Shown here in pieces: positions 1 through 8,641 of a stretch of DNA of 64,000 nt (the first letter of the stretch is position 1; each line of letters starts with the position of its first letter). Under the pieces are notes generated by a model. That model was given only the letters and a program-made list of their open reading frames with translations. It was not told where the DNA came from and did not search any database. The DNA comes from Salinicola lusitanus. Lineage in GTDB: Bacteria; Pseudomonadota; Gammaproteobacteria; Pseudomonadales; Halomonadaceae. The position numbers and the translations under genes are program-made. The stretch covers positions 346,673-410,672 of the forward strand of contig NZ_PZJM01000002.1 of assembly GCF_003206045.1 (NCBI RefSeq). The letters run 5' to 3'.

Positions 1-14
1 CCGCTGGCGCTCTT

Positions 15-63
15 CGTAGCCCGTAGCCCGTAGCCCGTAGCCCGTAGCCCGTAGCCCGTAGCC
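15..63. repeat. Seven tandem copies of a 7-bp unit (CGTAGCC)
   Basis: Seven perfect head-to-tail copies of CGTAGCC lie just beyond the stop codon of the fumarylacetoacetate-hydrolase-family gene. A related but different heptamer array (GGGTAGC, four copies) lies at 3031-3058. Such short arrays change copy number by slippage. No coding role is visible. Confidence 0.9.
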
Positions 64-73
64 CGTGATGGCC

Positions 74-736
74 TTATCGCGTACGCGTGCCCACATCCAG
101 GCCCAGCGACAGCGATAGCCCGAGAACGGCATCGCGCGGGAGCTGGCCGACGCCGGAAGGCGTGCCGGTCAGGATCACGTCGCCCGGCTCGAGAGTGAAG
201 GTCCGGGTCATCTCTTCGATCAACGCCGGCATGTCGAACAGCATGTCGCTGGTCCTGCCGCTCTGCTGGCGCTCGCCGTTGATATCGAGATGGAACGTGA
301 TCGCGCCCCAGTCGATCTCGCCCTCCACCGGTACGAAACGCGAGATCGGGCAGGCGCCGTCGAAGGCCTTGGCCCGCTCCCAGGGGTGCCCCTTTTCCTT
401 GAGCCGCGACTGCACGTCGCGCAATGTCAGATCCAGCGCCAAGCCGACCCCGGCCACGCCGCTCATTGCCTCTTCCGCGCTGACTTGACTCAGGCGTTTA
501 CCGATCAGCAGCGCCAGTTCGGTCTCGAAATGCACCTCGCCGTGGCTGAACTGTCTCTCGATCGGCTCTTCCAGTTCGACGGCACTGGTCGGGGGCTTGA
601 TGAACAGGATCGGCGAGGTGGGAACCGGGTTGTTGAGCTCCTTGGCGTGTTCCGCGTAGTTGCGCCCCACGCAGAGAATCTTGCCCAGCGGCAGGCCGGT
701 CTCGAGACCGTCGACGAATCGGGTGGTAAAAGGCAT
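74..736 (-). CDS. Fumarylacetoacetate hydrolase family protein
   Basis: A 220-residue single-domain FAH-fold enzyme. It shows the family landmarks GRNYAEHAKE near the N-terminus, an acidic metal-binding stretch (HFETELALLIGKR) and the C-terminal GTPSGVG loop. Members use Mg2+/Mn2+ to hydrolyse or decarboxylate beta-diketo acids such as fumarylpyruvate or oxaloacetate. The size matches the short YcgM/FAHD1-like class rather than true fumarylacetoacetase. The start at 736 is preferred because GGAG lies 6 nt upstream; an in-frame ATG at 754 and longer extensions lack comparable sites. It is transcribed toward the left edge, downstream of ectD on the same strand, with a hairpin between them, so co-transcription is uncertain. 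The substrate cannot be told from sequence. Confidence 0.9.
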   Translation of the reverse strand: MPFTTRFVDGLETGLPLGKILCVGRNYAEHAKELNNPVPTSPILFIKPPTSAVELEEPIERQFSHGEVHFETELALLIGKRLSQVSAEEAMSGVAGVGLALDLTLRDVQSRLKEKGHPWERAKAFDGACPISRFVPVEGEIDWGAITFHLDINGERQQSGRTSDMLFDMPALIEEMTRTFTLEPGDVILTGTPSGVGQLPRDAVLGLSLSLGLDVGTRTR

Positions 737-822
737 GTCGAACTCCAAAGTCATGACGATGAACGTGACCGACCGTTCGACGACTCGACGTTCGCGTCGA
801 AACGGCAACCTCCAGACACAAG

Positions 823-870
823 AAGCCGCCGCTGGCGGCAACTCATCGAGTCTACCTCCAACGGCGGCTT
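823..870 (-). terminator. GC-rich hairpin between ectD and the FAH gene
   Basis: AAGCCGCCG (823-831) and CGGCGGCTT (862-870) are a perfect inverted repeat, with a smaller nested GCCGCC/GGCGGC hairpin. It lies about 75 nt past the ectD stop. The T-run after it on the minus strand is poor, so it is only a weak intrinsic terminator candidate. Confidence 0.4.
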
Positions 871-944
871 ATTGGCATCACGCCAGCCCGGGCCTGGGTA
901 TTGAGCGAAAAGCTCGAGGCCACGGGACGGCGATCACCACTGCT

Positions 945-1895
945 TCAGTGGGTACCCTGCTGCGGCGTCCACACTTCGTCCGGCTGGTGGGCCAGGAACG
1001 AGGGCCGCTGTTTCCTGGCGCCGAACGGCTGGACACAGGCGTTGTCGCGACGGTTGTAGACGAAGAACGCATTGCTGCGCGGATCCGGTGACATGTTGGC
1101 ATTGGAGCCGTGCAGCGTGTTGCAGTCGAAAAGCAGCAACCCGCCAGCGGCACCGGTCGGCGCCTCGATACCACGCGCCTTGATCAACTCACGCAGCGCA
1201 TCGTTGCTCGGTACCCCGAGCTCCTGCTGTTTCAACGACTGCTTGTGGTTGTCATCCGGCGTTTCACCGAGGCAGTGCACGAATACCTTGTGCGAGCCAG
1301 GGATCAGCATCAACGGGCCGTTGAAATGATGGTTGTCCGTCAGCACGATGGAAGCGCTGACGGCATGCATCTCCGGCATGCCATCTTCGGCGTGCCAGGT
1401 CTCGAAGTCCGAGTGCCAGTTGAAACCCTTGCCGTGGAAGCCGGGCTTGTAGTTGATCCGCGACTGATGCACATAGACATCGCCACCGACGATCTGTCGG
1501 GCACGGCCCACCATACGCTCGTCTTCCGCCAGCTCGGCAAAACGCCGGGACAGGTGGTGGACGGCGAACAGCGAGCGAATCTCGTGACTCTGCGGTTCCG
1601 TGATCGAGAAGTCCCGGTCTCGGAAGTCGTCACGATCCAGCATGGAGGCCAGCTCGGCGCGCAGGGCGTCGAGTTCCGCCTGGCCCAGAAAGTTGGGTTC
1701 GAACAGGAAACCGTCACGCTCGAAGCGATCCAGTTGCTCGCCGTTCAGCGGGCCATCGAGATGGCGCCCCTTGACGACGTCTTCCTGACGCTGTTGCCAG
1801 AGCGCGTCCTGCGGCTGGCGCAAGCGTGTCGGATAGCGATCCTGCTTCGTCCACGTGGCGTTTCGGTTTTTGGGGGATGCGGTCTGTACTGACAT
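945..1895 (-). CDS. ectD: Ectoine hydroxylase
   Basis: A 316-residue non-haem Fe(II)/2-oxoglutarate dioxygenase that converts ectoine to 5-hydroxyectoine, a cytoplasmic compatible solute. The EctD signature FNWHSDFETWHAEDGMP is present, giving iron ligands His161 and Asp163; His262 in the LHGSNAN motif is the third ligand. Length is close to known EctD proteins (slightly over 300 residues). The start at 1895 is set by a strong Shine-Dalgarno (GGAGGTG) 5 nt upstream; an upstream in-frame start at 1973 has none. No ectABC genes are in the window, so the enzyme relies on ectoine made from another locus or taken up. This is the main clue to a halophilic host. Confidence 0.96.
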   Translation of the reverse strand: MSVQTASPKNRNATWTKQDRYPTRLRQPQDALWQQRQEDVVKGRHLDGPLNGEQLDRFERDGFLFEPNFLGQAELDALRAELASMLDRDDFRDRDFSITEPQSHEIRSLFAVHHLSRRFAELAEDERMVGRARQIVGGDVYVHQSRINYKPGFHGKGFNWHSDFETWHAEDGMPEMHAVSASIVLTDNHHFNGPLMLIPGSHKVFVHCLGETPDDNHKQSLKQQELGVPSNDALRELIKARGIEAPTGAAGGLLLFDCNTLHGSNANMSPDPRSNAFFVYNRRDNACVQPFGARKQRPSFLAHQPDEVWTPQQGTH

Positions 1896-2265
1896 CCAAT
1901 CACCTCCAAGTTTGTGATCAGGGTTCAGATCCAGTCCTAGGTGCGAAGCGCTATACGAAATGAGGCGCCGCACGACACTTGATTAGGAAAGGGTCAAAGG
2001 ATCCTCAGTTGTCTTTCAGTGGGATAACCATCCTAGAAAAGAGCCGAGGGATTTCAACCTCGATGTCTCTCGTCCAGAGACGTCACGGTGACACTCACCG
2101 ATCACGCGCTCGATAACGTAAATCAAGTAATCCTGAATTACCCTGCCACCGCAGCGGGCGGAGGCAAAGACGCCACGGGGCATTCATCACCACGTCACAC
2201 GCAGCCACCAGACTACCCCCACGAAGCGACGATGACCCAACCTTCACCCGCTCCAGAGGTGCGCC
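1896..2265. other. Intergenic region between ectD and a small zinc-ribbon gene
   Basis: About 370 bases holding the divergent promoter regions of ectD (leftward) and the 2266 gene (rightward). It is less GC-rich than the flanking genes. No convincing RNA gene or operator was recognised, and the TTGTAC/TATGCC element seen before the two related cassettes is absent here. Confidence 0.6.
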
Positions 2266-2472
2266 ATGATTCGCGTCACGCTCGATCTTACCTGCTCGAT
2301 ATGCGACCACGACCAGTTCCATCTCCCGGTGCGAGCCGACGAGAGACAACAGATCCGGTGTACCAATTGCATGGCATTCAAGTGTTACTCCGCGGATCTG
2401 GAGAACACGATGATCACCCTGGCTCGCGACCGCAAACGACGTTCCGAGCAGCAGCGGGTCAACGCCGCATGA
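2266..2472 (+). CDS. Small zinc-ribbon protein, solo copy
   Basis: A 68-residue protein with two Cys-X2-Cys knuckles (CSIC and CTNC) and a further Cys in AFKCYSADLE, giving a compact treble-clef or zinc-ribbon fold. It is clearly homologous to the products of 14516-14710 and 28580-28774: all share V-TLDLTCS-C, the F-LP stretch, C-NC-A-KC and a D-LE tail. At the other two loci the gene is preceded by an overlapping larger zinc-ribbon gene; that partner is missing here. The ribosome binding site is AGAGGTG, 4 nt before the ATG. Function is unknown; nucleic-acid or protein binding is the usual role of such folds. Confidence 0.75.
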   Translation: MIRVTLDLTCSICDHDQFHLPVRADERQQIRCTNCMAFKCYSADLENTMITLARDRKRRSEQQRVNAA

Positions 2473-2555
2473 CAGCGGTGCGTCTTTACCCGGCAGGGAG
2501 TCCAGGCGCTTACTGCGCCTCGAGATAAGCCCGTGAAAAGCGAGCGCCGCGACGA

Positions 2556-2885
2556 TCAGTCCGATTCCGGGACTCTGCGCGCAGTCTCGTCGGGAGGGTC
2601 AACCCGGGGCGATCGGGATACCGGCAGTTGCCGGGCCGTGGGCTCCCAGTCGTGGTAGGGCCGCATCGGCTTGACGACCTGGTCGCGATAGAAGGAAACG
2701 AAGGGCTCCGCGATCAATGGCGGGTCGGCCTTGGACACGTCCCCGAAGCGACAGCGGAAATTGGCACACGCCAGGGAAGCCTCGGGATTCGCCTCCACGC
2801 TACCACTGGCCATGGCGCCAGGACTCGAGCCCAGCCCCGCGCCCGTCACACAGATGACCGTCAGTAAGCATCCAAGCGTTCTCAT
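2556..2885 (-). CDS. Hypothetical exported protein
   Basis: The 109-residue product begins MRTLGCLLTVICVTG, a hydrophobic segment followed by a small-residue AMA-S site, so it is probably secreted to the periplasm by Sec. The mature part contains two close cysteines (LACANFRCRFGD) and a proline-rich, charged tail. No family was recognised. The reading frame is open up to 3146, but only the start at 2885 gives a plausible signal peptide. The Shine-Dalgarno is weak. Moderately likely to be a real gene. Confidence 0.5.
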   Translation of the reverse strand: MRTLGCLLTVICVTGAGLGSSPGAMASGSVEANPEASLACANFRCRFGDVSKADPPLIAEPFVSFYRDQVVKPMRPYHDWEPTARQLPVSRSPRVDPPDETARRVPESD

Positions 2886-3030
2886 GGCATTCTCGCTTCG
2901 AGCTGGAATCGCGACGAAAACCCCGATTGTAGAGAGAGCCTCGCTCCGCTGCCGCCTGAAAGGCGTCATACTCGGAGCGCGAAAAGCGTGAGTCATCGCT
3001 AAGCGATCACCACCCCTCCGCCAGGGCGAC

Positions 3031-3058
3031 GGGTAGCGGGTAGCGGGTAGCGGGTAGC
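3031..3058. repeat. Four tandem copies of a 7-bp unit (GGGTAGC)
   Basis: Four perfect copies of GGGTAGC in the non-coding stretch 2886-3287. Same period as the array at 15-63 but a different unit. The rest of that 400-base gap holds a hairpin at 3232-3269 and no credible gene. Confidence 0.9.
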
Positions 3059-3231
3059 GACGATGCCTTGCAAGGCGGTCGATCAACATCGCTGTCAACA
3101 GCATCGGCGGGCAGCCGGTCGCGACCGGGAGCAGGCTTGCGACCACCCCATCTCATGGCGTTCGGCGTGGCCGATCACCGCGATGAGAGCGGTGGTGCCA
3201 TCCGGCGGATATAGGGCGCGAACGCGAAGCA

Positions 3232-3269
3232 CGGCTTGACGTCCCCCACACGGGGTGAACATCAAGCCG
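3232..3269 (-). terminator. Hairpin at the end of the TTT/PrpD operon
   Basis: CGGCTTGA (3232-3239) pairs perfectly with TCAAGCCG (3262-3269), with an inner CCCC/GGGG pairing. It lies about 20 nt after the MmgE/PrpD stop codon on the minus strand. No long U-run follows, so it may act as a 3' stabiliser or a weak terminator. Confidence 0.45.
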
Positions 3270-3287
3270 CTTACTTCAGCGTGTCGC

Positions 3288-4718
3288 TCAGACCCGAATC
3301 AGCTCGGCAATGGCGCTGGCATCCGGCAAGTCGGTGACCGACCAGGCGGTACGGATCAAATTATCCTGCGCTTCCGGGGAGAGTACGCCATTGCAGCAGG
3401 AGCGGACTTTGCCCTCCAGTTCCGCATCGGTCAGGGGATTTTCTGGCCCACCCCGATAGCGCTCATCGGCCCAGCCCGAGATTTCGTGGCCGTCCTTCAG
3501 CTGGATCGTGATGCGCGAGCGCATCTTGTCGAAGCCCTGGCCCTCGATTTCTGCGTCAAACTCGGTACGAATGCGCCGTTGCATATCCTGCATGGCCTGG
3601 GAAGCCACGAACTCATCCGAGAACTCACGCTTACCGGCCTGACGGTCCAAGGCGATCATGGCCAGAGCGGCCGGCAACGAGAACTTGGCCTGCAGGTGGT
3701 TGGCCGCGACCGGATAACGAATCGGGTTGAGAATGTTGCTTCCCGCATGGACGGTGACCTGTTCGATATTGTCCGGGGCGACATCGCCTTCGGTGACAAG
3801 CCGCAACATCAGGTCGATGGTCGGGTGAGTCAGCACGCCGCAAGGATAAGGCTTGATCGAGACGCCCGGTTCGATGATGGTCCAGACCCTGCCGAAACCC
3901 TGTTGCAGTTTTTCGGCGCTCACCCCCCCACCCTGTACGGCCATGAATCCCCAAGGACCATCGAGCGCATCAGGATCGGCCGTGAAGCCCCGCTCCGCCA
4001 ACAGCGCCGCGGTCACTCCATTTTCCGACGCGCGCCCGACGTGGAGCGGTTTGGTCATAGTGCCGAAGTTGCAACGGATACCGGCGGCCAGGCTGGCGGC
4101 GATGCCGAAGCCATGGCGTAGCTTGTCGCCGCTCAGTCCTATCAACTTGGCAGCACTGGCGAAAGCACCGAAGGTTCCGACGGTACCGCTGGAGTGCATG
4201 CCCCGCATATAGTGCTGCGGCAACATCCATTCGGAAATCTTGCACTCGACCTCGAAACCGGTGAGGAACGCTTCCATGAAGCGAGTTCCTGTCACGCCAC
4301 CCAGCTTCTGGCTCATTACCAGGGTCGCGGTCAGCGATGGAATGGTCGGGTGAGTGAGCAGACCGTAGATATGGTCCGGATCCTTGCTAACCTGGCTGTC
4401 GTCCCAGTCATGGGCATGTCCGGCCGTACCGATCACGCGCGCTGCCATTGCCGCTGGCACCTTGACCTCGCCCTTGCTGAGCAGGTAGGCATCGGCACGC
4501 CCCTGGGTATCTTCCGCTTCGTCAGCGAGCAGGCGCACCGTCTGCTCTTCGGAACCCGCCACGAAGAGCCCCAGCCCGTCGAGCAGACAACGCGTCCCGA
4601 TGCGCACCGCCTCCTCGGGTATATCACTGAATCGGACACCTTCGATGAAGGCCACGGCTTCTGCCGTGATGTGCGTTTGTTCAGGCATTTTAGCGAATAC
4701 GTTATTGGCAACTGACAT
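3288..4718 (-). CDS. MmgE/PrpD family dehydratase or isomerase
   Basis: A 476-residue cytoplasmic member of the MmgE/PrpD fold, which includes 2-methylcitrate dehydratase, cis-aconitate decarboxylase and iminodisuccinate epimerase. Family stretches such as GTAGHAHDWDD and the conserved KPYPCGVLTHPTID block are visible, and the length is normal. The start at 4718 is fixed by AAGGAG 7 nt upstream. It is the last gene of an operon with an SDR and a tripartite tricarboxylate transporter, so it probably acts on the imported di- or tricarboxylate. A true methylcitrate-cycle role is unlikely because prpB and prpC are absent. The exact substrate is not known. Confidence 0.88.
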   Translation of the reverse strand: MSVANNVFAKMPEQTHITAEAVAFIEGVRFSDIPEEAVRIGTRCLLDGLGLFVAGSEEQTVRLLADEAEDTQGRADAYLLSKGEVKVPAAMAARVIGTAGHAHDWDDSQVSKDPDHIYGLLTHPTIPSLTATLVMSQKLGGVTGTRFMEAFLTGFEVECKISEWMLPQHYMRGMHSSGTVGTFGAFASAAKLIGLSGDKLRHGFGIAASLAAGIRCNFGTMTKPLHVGRASENGVTAALLAERGFTADPDALDGPWGFMAVQGGGVSAEKLQQGFGRVWTIIEPGVSIKPYPCGVLTHPTIDLMLRLVTEGDVAPDNIEQVTVHAGSNILNPIRYPVAANHLQAKFSLPAALAMIALDRQAGKREFSDEFVASQAMQDMQRRIRTEFDAEIEGQGFDKMRSRITIQLKDGHEISGWADERYRGGPENPLTDAELEGKVRSCCNGVLSPEAQDNLIRTAWSVTDLPDASAIAELIRV

Positions 4719-4797
4719 GGATGACTCCTTTCTTCGAATGATGAAAGACGCGAAGGCCCCCGTAGGGAGGGACCGCGCGAATCGGTGCATGAGAGGG

Positions 4798-5550
4798 CTA
4801 GCCGAAGTAACGACCGCCGTTGAGGTGGAAGGTCTGCCCGGTGATGTAGCGCGCCTGCGGCCCGGCCAGAAAGCCGACGGTCGAGGCAACTTCGTCAGGT
4901 CGCCCCAGGCGAGCGGCGGATACGCTCGCCCCGTGGAGGTGCGGTGGCGGCGAGCCGGCTGCTCGCTGCGTCTCGATCTGGCCCGGCACGACACAGTTCG
5001 CGGTGATACCGCGTCCCGCCAGTTCCACCGCCAGCGCCCGCGTCAGCCCGACGACGCCCATCTTCGAGGCGATGACGTTGGCCCGCTCCGCCGCGCCGAC
5101 ATGCGCACTCAGTCCACCGAAGGTGATGATCGAAGCCTCGCGGGATTCGCCCAGCAGCGATAAAGCCGCATGAACGGTATAGAAGGCGCCGTCGAGATTG
5201 ACGCCCATCACCTCGCGCCAGTCTTGCGGCGTAATTCGTTCGAGGGGCTTGTGCGGGCGAACCGCCGCGCAGCAGACCAAGCAATCCAGCCTGCCGAAGC
5301 GGTGATCGAGCTGCGCCACGGCGGCCCTGATCGAGCCGGGATTTGCCACATCGGCAGCGACACCCAACGCTTGCTGGCCCGCCGCCTCGATGGCGGCCAA
5401 GGTCGACTGCATGGACTTGCCGTCTGCCCTGGCTACGATCGCGACATCGGCACCCTGGCGGGCCAGTTCGATCGCCACCGCTCGGCCGATGTTACGGCTA
5501 CCTCCCGTCACCAAGGCGACCTTGCCCGCCAATGCTCTGTCCGTAGACAT
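4798..5550 (-). CDS. SDR-family protein lacking the catalytic Ser and Tyr
   Basis: A 250-residue Rossmann-fold protein. The cofactor motif TGGSRNIGRA, the DVAN acidic position and the C-terminal G-T-HLNGG stretch are typical of classical short-chain dehydrogenases. However, aligning the active site by the ASK motif shows the Tyr of YxxxK replaced by Val (NVIASK) and the catalytic Ser position occupied by Gly (ITFGGLSAH). The Lys is kept. It may be a non-redox or regulatory SDR, or use different chemistry. Its ATG shares one base with the tctA stop (TGATG), implying translational coupling. MmgE/PrpD follows in the same operon. Confidence 0.88.
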   Translation of the reverse strand: MSTDRALAGKVALVTGGSRNIGRAVAIELARQGADVAIVARADGKSMQSTLAAIEAAGQQALGVAADVANPGSIRAAVAQLDHRFGRLDCLVCCAAVRPHKPLERITPQDWREVMGVNLDGAFYTVHAALSLLGESREASIITFGGLSAHVGAAERANVIASKMGVVGLTRALAVELAGRGITANCVVPGQIETQRAAGSPPPHLHGASVSAARLGRPDEVASTVGFLAGPQARYITGQTFHLNGGRYFG

Positions 5551-7058
5551 CACTTGGCCCCCTTGCTGGCAGCAGAACGAGGGCGACGAAAGCGTCGCAG
5601 CCAACCGAAAACAGGCTGATAGAAGAGGCTGAAGGCGGCCAGCAGGAAGAAACCGATAGCGATCGGACGATCCAGGAAACGCCAGGCATCGTGATCGAAG
5701 ATGATCATGGACTGAGCCAGCGAGTTCTCGACCAACGAACCGAGCACGACCCCCATGATGATTGGCGCGGCACCGAAGCCGTAGCGCTTGAGCCAGAAGC
5801 CAGCGAAGCCTGCGATCAGCATGATCATGACGTCGACCATGCTTTGGTTGACGCCATACGCTCCCACCACGCACAGCGCGAACACCGTCGGCCACAGGAA
5901 AGTCCGTGGGATCAGGGAAATACGCGAGAACAGCCTGGCGCCCACCAATCCGAATACCAGAAACACGACGTTGGCCAAGAACATGGCGGCAAAGATCGAG
6001 TACAGCAGATCCGGCTGATTCTCGAACAGATAGGCCCCCGGGCGGATGCCATGAATCTGGAGCCCGCCGAGGATAACGGCCGCCGTGGCCGAGCCGGGAA
6101 TGCCAAGCGCCAGTGTCGGTACCATCGAACCACCCGTGGCGGCGTTGTTGGCAGCTTCCGGGCCCGCGATCCCTTCTATCTCTCCGGTGCCGAACTTGTC
6201 GCCGTTCTTGGACCACCGCCGCGCCTCGTTATAGCCGATCATCGCGGCCATGGTGCTGCCTTCGGCGGGCAGGATACCGATGAAGGTACCGATACCCGAT
6301 GAGCGAAGAATCGTCGGCCAGACCCGCTTGAAATCGGTAACGGATGGCAACTTGATGGCATTGAGCGAGATACGCTCCAGTACCTTGTCGCGGACATTGG
6401 CCTGGGATAGCAGTTCGGCAATCGCGAATAGGCCGATCAGGATCGGAATGAAGCTGATGCCTTCGTAGAGTTCGGGGATGCCGAAGGTGAAGCGCTCCAC
6501 CCCGGTGGTCAGATCGACCCCCACGGTCGCGATCAGCAGCCCGAACGCCCCGCCGATCAGGTTCTTGACCGGAGACTTGCCGCTGATGGATGCCAACATC
6601 GAGAGGCCGAATACCGCTAGCGCGAAATATTCCGGCGGCCCGAAAGAGTGGGAAATCCGGGCCAGCGCCGGCGCCGCCAGCACCATCACGATCAACGACA
6701 ATATCCCACCGATGACACTGGCGACGGCGGCCATGCCGAGCGCCCGGCCCGCCTCTCCTCGCTGGGCCATGGGATAGCCGTCGAACGCCGTCGCCGCCGC
6801 CGGTGGCGCGCCCGGCGCGTTGATGAGAATGGCCGTGATCGAGCCGCCGAAGGTCCCTGCGCAATACAGCGCAGCGAGCATCGAGATGGCGGGAACCGGG
6901 TCGAGATAGATCGTGAATGGCAGCAGCAGCGCCACCGCCATGGAGGAGCTGAGGCCCGGCAAAGCACCCACCAGTACCCCGACGATAGTCCCCAACAGAA
7001 TGACCGCCAGCGACATCGGATCGATGAGAATGCTAAATCCCGTCAGTATGTGTTCCAT
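5550..7058 (-). CDS. tctA: Tripartite tricarboxylate transporter, large membrane subunit TctA
   Basis: A 502-residue polytopic inner-membrane protein. The N-terminal GTIVGVLVGALPGLSSSMAV and the later GIPGSATAA loops are the paired family motifs of TctA. With TctB and the periplasmic binding protein TctC it forms a cation-coupled importer for carboxylates such as citrate or related acids. The gene sits between tctB (15-nt gap) and the SDR gene (one-base overlap). Length is normal for the family. Confidence 0.93.
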   Translation of the reverse strand: MEHILTGFSILIDPMSLAVILLGTIVGVLVGALPGLSSSMAVALLLPFTIYLDPVPAISMLAALYCAGTFGGSITAILINAPGAPPAAATAFDGYPMAQRGEAGRALGMAAVASVIGGILSLIVMVLAAPALARISHSFGPPEYFALAVFGLSMLASISGKSPVKNLIGGAFGLLIATVGVDLTTGVERFTFGIPELYEGISFIPILIGLFAIAELLSQANVRDKVLERISLNAIKLPSVTDFKRVWPTILRSSGIGTFIGILPAEGSTMAAMIGYNEARRWSKNGDKFGTGEIEGIAGPEAANNAATGGSMVPTLALGIPGSATAAVILGGLQIHGIRPGAYLFENQPDLLYSIFAAMFLANVVFLVFGLVGARLFSRISLIPRTFLWPTVFALCVVGAYGVNQSMVDVMIMLIAGFAGFWLKRYGFGAAPIIMGVVLGSLVENSLAQSMIIFDHDAWRFLDRPIAIGFFLLAAFSLFYQPVFGWLRRFRRPRSAASKGAK

Positions 7059-7073
7059 AAACGTTTCCGTTAC

Positions 7074-7535
7074 TCAGGACAGCCAGGGTGAGAGGATTCC
7101 CTGCGGCAGCCGAAGCTGCAGCGCATGAGTGAAAAGCAGATAGATCATTACCGGTGTGCAGACGGCGTAGATCACGATCCGTCCCAGACGGCGCTCACCC
7201 CATAGCAGTGGGATCAGCAGGCAGGTCAGCGCCATGGTCAATGTCAGGCCGAGAATCTCGAACAGCAGAAATGCAGCCAGCAGCAGCCCGGCCGTTACCC
7301 ACATGCGCCAGGAAATGACCGGCTTGTCCTCCTCGACGTGGCCATATCCCTGATAGAGCATCACCAGGGTCAGCACCGCCATCACCCCCAGAATCAGACG
7401 TGGCATGGCGGTGGCCTGCATGCCCTGGGCAAAGAGGGCCGGCACCGTCGAGAAGGTCGTGGTTATCCAGTAAAGCGCGACGACCATGACCAGGAGTACG
7501 ACTCCCGGCAGGAGATCTCTCCAGCGGCTCAACAT
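7074..7535 (-). CDS. tctB: Tripartite tricarboxylate transporter, small membrane subunit TctB
   Basis: A 153-residue protein with four predicted hydrophobic helices and no large soluble part, the usual TctB layout. It is placed between tctC and tctA in the canonical order. It is poorly conserved in sequence, so the call rests on size, helix pattern and position. Confidence 0.88.
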   Translation of the reverse strand: MLSRWRDLLPGVVLLVMVVALYWITTTFSTVPALFAQGMQATAMPRLILGVMAVLTLVMLYQGYGHVEEDKPVISWRMWVTAGLLLAAFLLFEILGLTLTMALTCLLIPLLWGERRLGRIVIYAVCTPVMIYLLFTHALQLRLPQGILSPWLS

Positions 7536-7607
7536 GGTGGAAACTCCGAGTTGGAACAGAGGGATTGGCCGAGGCCGGTAAGTCAGAAGCGAGCCGAGGC
7601 CGATGGA

Positions 7608-8573
7608 TCACCGAGCCAGGCCCAGGTCCTGCATCGTCTCCTGGCCAGCCTTGTACATCCGACGGATCTGGCTGTCCCAGTCAGCGGCGTCCTCGATACT
7701 GGTTTCGTCGAGTCCGATGCCTTTCAGGTAGTTCTGGTAGCGGTCGCTCTCCATTCCCTTGAGCATCGCCTTTTCCAGAATTTCCTGGCGAGCCTTGGGC
7801 GTACTCTTCAGCACCACGTAGCCGCGGACGGTGGAGAACGAGATATCCAGACCTTTTTCGCTAAGCGTTGGTACGTCCGGTAGCGCCTTCATACGATCGT
7901 CGGCCATGACGGCAAGAGGACGGAAATCGCCGGCGGCGATCTGATCCCGAGTTTCGGAAATATTGAGCCCCGCTGCATCGATGTCGCCCCGGGATAGAGC
8001 GGCGGCGAATTCGGCGCCACTATCGAAGGGCACGAAAGAGACCTTCATCCCTGCCGCCTTGGCGAAGCTCATGGCGGCAATGTGATCGACTCCTCCGATC
8101 TGGGTACCACCCCACTTGATCACGCCGGCCCTCCCCGCCTCGATGAGATCGTGAATGGACTTGTACCGGCTGTCTCCGCGAACCATGACGATGATCGGAT
8201 CATCGGTAGCGCGCGCCAGGCCCTGGATATCGTCGATATCGAGTGGCGAATTCCCGCGCAGCATGGTGAAGAGGTGCGTGGGCGTGATCGCCATGACCGT
8301 ATAGCCATCGGCGGGCTTGCTCTTGACGTAACTCATGGCAACCGAGCCGCCACCGCCTTTCTTGTTCTGGACGTAGACGTTGGTACCCAGTTGCGCTTGG
8401 GTCGCCAATGCCACGATTCTCGCCGTGGTGTCGGTTCCGCCCCCCGGAGAGGTGTGAACGACGATCTCGATCGGCTCGGAAGGGAAGTCGTCGGCTCCCG
8501 ACGTGGCGCTAAACGCGAGAGCGGCTGTGGCCAGACTTGTCATTAACAAGCCTGACTTCATCCAATGGCGCAT
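7608..8573 (-). CDS. tctC: Tripartite tricarboxylate transporter substrate-binding protein TctC
   Basis: A 321-residue periplasmic Bug/TctC-family receptor. An N-terminal signal peptide (hydrophobic stretch ending near SATSGADD) is followed by the family motif PIEIVVHTSPGGGTDTTARIV and the later DVPTLSEKG stretch. The start at 8573 has GGGAGA upstream; an upstream in-frame start at 8612 would spoil the signal peptide. It is the first gene of the operon tctC-tctB-tctA-SDR-prpD, and a perfect 20-bp palindrome lies 49 bp upstream of its start. The ligand cannot be read from sequence. Confidence 0.93.
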   Translation of the reverse strand: MRHWMKSGLLMTSLATAALAFSATSGADDFPSEPIEIVVHTSPGGGTDTTARIVALATQAQLGTNVYVQNKKGGGGSVAMSYVKSKPADGYTVMAITPTHLFTMLRGNSPLDIDDIQGLARATDDPIIVMVRGDSRYKSIHDLIEAGRAGVIKWGGTQIGGVDHIAAMSFAKAAGMKVSFVPFDSGAEFAAALSRGDIDAAGLNISETRDQIAAGDFRPLAVMADDRMKALPDVPTLSEKGLDISFSTVRGYVVLKSTPKARQEILEKAMLKGMESDRYQNYLKGIGLDETSIEDAADWDSQIRRMYKAGQETMQDLGLAR

Positions 8574-8621
8574 CGTTATTCTCCCGTTATGTACTTGTTG
8601 GGCATCGCTCATCGAGCAACT

Positions 8622-8641
8622 GTAAACTGTTAACAGTTTAC
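8622..8641. promoter_or_regulatory. Perfect 20-bp palindromic operator before tctC
   Basis: GTAAACTGTTAACAGTTTAC is a perfect inverted repeat 49 bp upstream of the tctC start codon. A partial copy (TGTAAACTGT) occurs upstream of the nearby GntR-family gene at 9673. Shared sites before a regulator and its neighbouring operon point to the GntR/FCD protein as the ligand-responsive repressor of this transport operon. Confidence 0.8.
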
